A stretch of DNA of 8,580 nucleotides from positions 1 to 8,580 of the forward strand of contig JALNVT010000101.1 of assembly GCA_023231265.1 (NCBI GenBank), in the 5' to 3' direction. The notes below the pieces were generated by a model. It did not search any database. It was given only the letters and a program-made list of their open reading frames with translations, and was not told the origin of the DNA. Positions 7,644-8,580 of this stretch are shown here, piece after piece (the first letter of the stretch is position 1; each line of letters begins with the position of its first letter). The position numbers and the translations under genes were made by a program. This DNA comes from Sphaerochaetaceae bacterium. Lineage in GTDB: Bacteria > Spirochaetota > Spirochaetia > Sphaerochaetales > Sphaerochaetaceae.

Positions 7644-8410
7644 ATTTTAAGAACCTTCAATTGAGCAGTTGCCCTTTCTCCCCACCCCTTATTAGCTAAA
7701 GGAGAAGCAGGACTTGGATGAAGAATTGACGAATAAGGGTATTTGTCATTTTTAAGTTTCTTCTCTGCATACTTACCAATACCTACCAAATATTCAGGCT
7801 GAATAATATCAACAGCATCCCACAAGTAAGTATCACATAACTCAGTTATTATATCACGGTTTTCTTTAGAAAGCTTATCAGGAGTGATATTCTTAGCTCT
7901 ATTAGTCTTCTCTAAAAAGACAAGCGGACAATAATTAGAAACATAAATCTCTCCAACAAGCTTATCTGCTGAACCATAATGCTCTTGCATAAGAGACCAA
8001 AATCGCAATCCACTTACCTCTGACCTTGGACAAGCCAGTCCCTGTATAGGACGAGAAGGTAACTGCTTTTTGGGTTGCTTTATGATTCCATCAAACTTAA
8101 AATAATCCCTTACAAAAGAAACTTCACCAAATGGGATTCCATTCTGAGTCATACCAAAAGGTCCAGGATTCATACCTAAAAACAAAACCTTTGTGTTTTT
8201 TATTGCATAACGTTCAATGAACTGAAGATGCATATCTCCAGCATATTTAAGAGGATTATATACGAAAAGATTGTCAGGAATAATAGATTTTACCTTATCT
8301 ATATCTCGTGCAAATTTCTTTGTTCTTTTTATTAATAATTCATTAGCATTTTTCACATCTCTATCCTTATTACTACATAATAGCAAAGGCTCCATTAAAG
8401 AGAAAGACAA
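7637..8410 (-). CDS. smug1: SMUG1-family uracil-DNA glycosylase
   Basis: Base-excision repair enzyme that removes uracil (and, in characterised members, oxidised uracils such as hydroxymethyluracil) from DNA. The 257-residue product carries all the family hallmarks. YNPLKYA is at 51-57. LGMNPGPFGM (78-87) has Asn81, equivalent to catalytic Asn85 of human SMUG1. IPFGE (92-96) has Phe94, the uracil-stacking Phe98. GLACPRSEVSG spans 124-134. SNYCPLVF (158-165) has Asn159, the uracil-reading Asn163. LHPSPASPLANKGW (230-243) has His231, equivalent to catalytic His239. The start is uncertain: an in-frame TAA at 8414-8416 leaves only TTG at 8410 (drawn here) or ATG at 8395, and neither has a good ribosome binding site. 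An AGGGA lies 14 bases before the TTG. The ATG version, starting MEPLLLCSN, is equally plausible. The stop overlaps the ispE start in ATGGTAA. No convincing promoter is resolved upstream. Confidence 0.92.
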   Translation of the reverse strand: MSFSLMEPLLLCSNKDRDVKNANELLIKRTKKFARDIDKVKSIIPDNLFVYNPLKYAGDMHLQFIERYAIKNTKVLFLGMNPGPFGMTQNGIPFGEVSFVRDYFKFDGIIKQPKKQLPSRPIQGLACPRSEVSGLRFWSLMQEHYGSADKLVGEIYVSNYCPLVFLEKTNRAKNITPDKLSKENRDIITELCDTYLWDAVDIIQPEYLVGIGKYAEKKLKNDKYPYSSILHPSPASPLANKGWGERATAQLKVLKIW

Positions 8411-8486
8411 ATTTTAAAATTAAATCCCTTTTTGCACAGTGGTGATACTTTTGTAGAAAAAATTAATAAAAACAGTTTAATGAATT

Positions 8487-8500
8487 AATAAAATTTTATT
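8487..8500. repeat. 14-bp perfect AT palindrome
   Basis: AATAAAATTTTATT is a perfect palindrome with no spacer, lying between the glycosylase gene and the interleaved repeats. It could be a dimeric regulator site or a consequence of high AT content; only A and T are involved, so chance is a serious alternative. Confidence 0.35.
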
Positions 8501-8568
8501 CTTAAGTAGTTGATATGGCAAGATGTGGAAGTCCCTATATTAACTACTTAGGAAACTTGGACTTCCAC
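8501..8568 (+). repeat. Two interleaved inverted repeats (A-B-A'-B')
   Basis: Arm A (8503-8516, TAAGTAGTTGATAT) pairs with A' (8537-8550, ATATTAACTACTTA): 13 Watson-Crick pairs and one G-U. It extends outward to 8501/8552 with one more G-U. Arm B (8525-8534, GTGGAAGTCC) pairs perfectly over 10 bp with B' (8559-8568). B lies in the loop of A:A', and A' in the loop of B:B', so the two hairpins exclude each other or combine as a pseudoknot. The mismatches are G-U only if the plus strand is transcribed; on the other strand they become C/A, which favours a rightward RNA. A-to-B and A'-to-B' spacers are both 8 bases. No family is recognised. It could be a leader or attenuator of a gene to the right, a mobile-element end, or a symmetric protein-binding site. 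Confidence 0.6.
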
Positions 8569-8580
8569 CCTTGAAAACTA

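Noticed and set aside
8501..8568. Integron attC-type recombination site
   Set aside because: attC sites are nested imperfect repeats with GTTRRRY/RYYYAAC core sites; here the repeats are interleaved and no core site fits.
8515..8574. A 19-codon plus-strand ORF (MARCGSPYINYLGNLDFHP) lying over the interleaved repeats
   Set aside because: No ribosome binding site, very short, and its sequence is dictated by the inverted repeats. The pairing is 1:3 and 2:4, not the 1:2/2:3/3:4 scheme of classic attenuators, so a leader peptide is unsupported.
8548..8580. Possible end of a minus-strand gene entering from the right edge
   Set aside because: All three minus-strand frames reach a stop within about 40 bases of the edge, so a partial gene is possible, but 8-12 residues cannot be judged.
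1..8580. CRISPR array, insertion sequence, integrase or prophage genes
   Set aside because: No spaced direct repeats, transposase or integrase motifs seen on either strand.

Overview
This is an AT-rich window (roughly 30% GC by eye) in which every convincing gene reads on the minus strand. Read in transcription order, from right to left, it holds a SMUG1-family uracil-DNA glycosylase gene, ispE (isoprenoid precursor synthesis, MEP pathway), three consecutive ~700-residue genes of an unknown family, and the 5' two-thirds of a tRNA-Gln(UUG) cut by the left window edge. The organism is a bacterium that uses the MEP pathway. A SMUG1-type glycosylase in an AT-rich genome makes me lean towards a spirochaete (Treponema-like), but this is a low-confidence inference from memory of family distribution.

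Right end (8411-8580): no supported gene. It holds a 14-bp perfect AT palindrome and an unusual pair of interleaved inverted repeats (order A-B-A'-B'). These could form two mutually exclusive hairpins or a pseudoknot in plus-strand RNA. Housekeeping part (6807-8410): the glycosylase gene and ispE overlap by 7 bases and are probably translationally coupled. Both keep their catalytic residues.

Main body (216-6739): three tandem genes encoding 700, 739 and 718 residues, 15 and 29 bases apart, each with a recognisable ribosome binding site. They are clear paralogues, sharing about ten blocks in the same order. Each protein also appears to be an internal duplication, two halves with the same helical pattern repeated about 380-430 residues apart. 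I recognise no catalytic motif, membrane segment or secretion signal. The repeated pattern loosely recalls all-helical HEPN/DUF5677-like bundles, but this cannot be established here. This array is the most unusual content of the window.

Left end (1-215): an AT-rich gap with a weak hairpin after the last paralogue, a plausible promoter (TGGACA, 17 bases, TATCTT), and the tRNA-Gln. The tRNA appears to have its own promoter. The five protein genes could form one operon, since no convincing terminator is seen between ispE and the array. The array may be an accessory insertion between ispE and tRNA-Gln; an ispE-tRNA-Gln neighbourhood is known from some bacteria.
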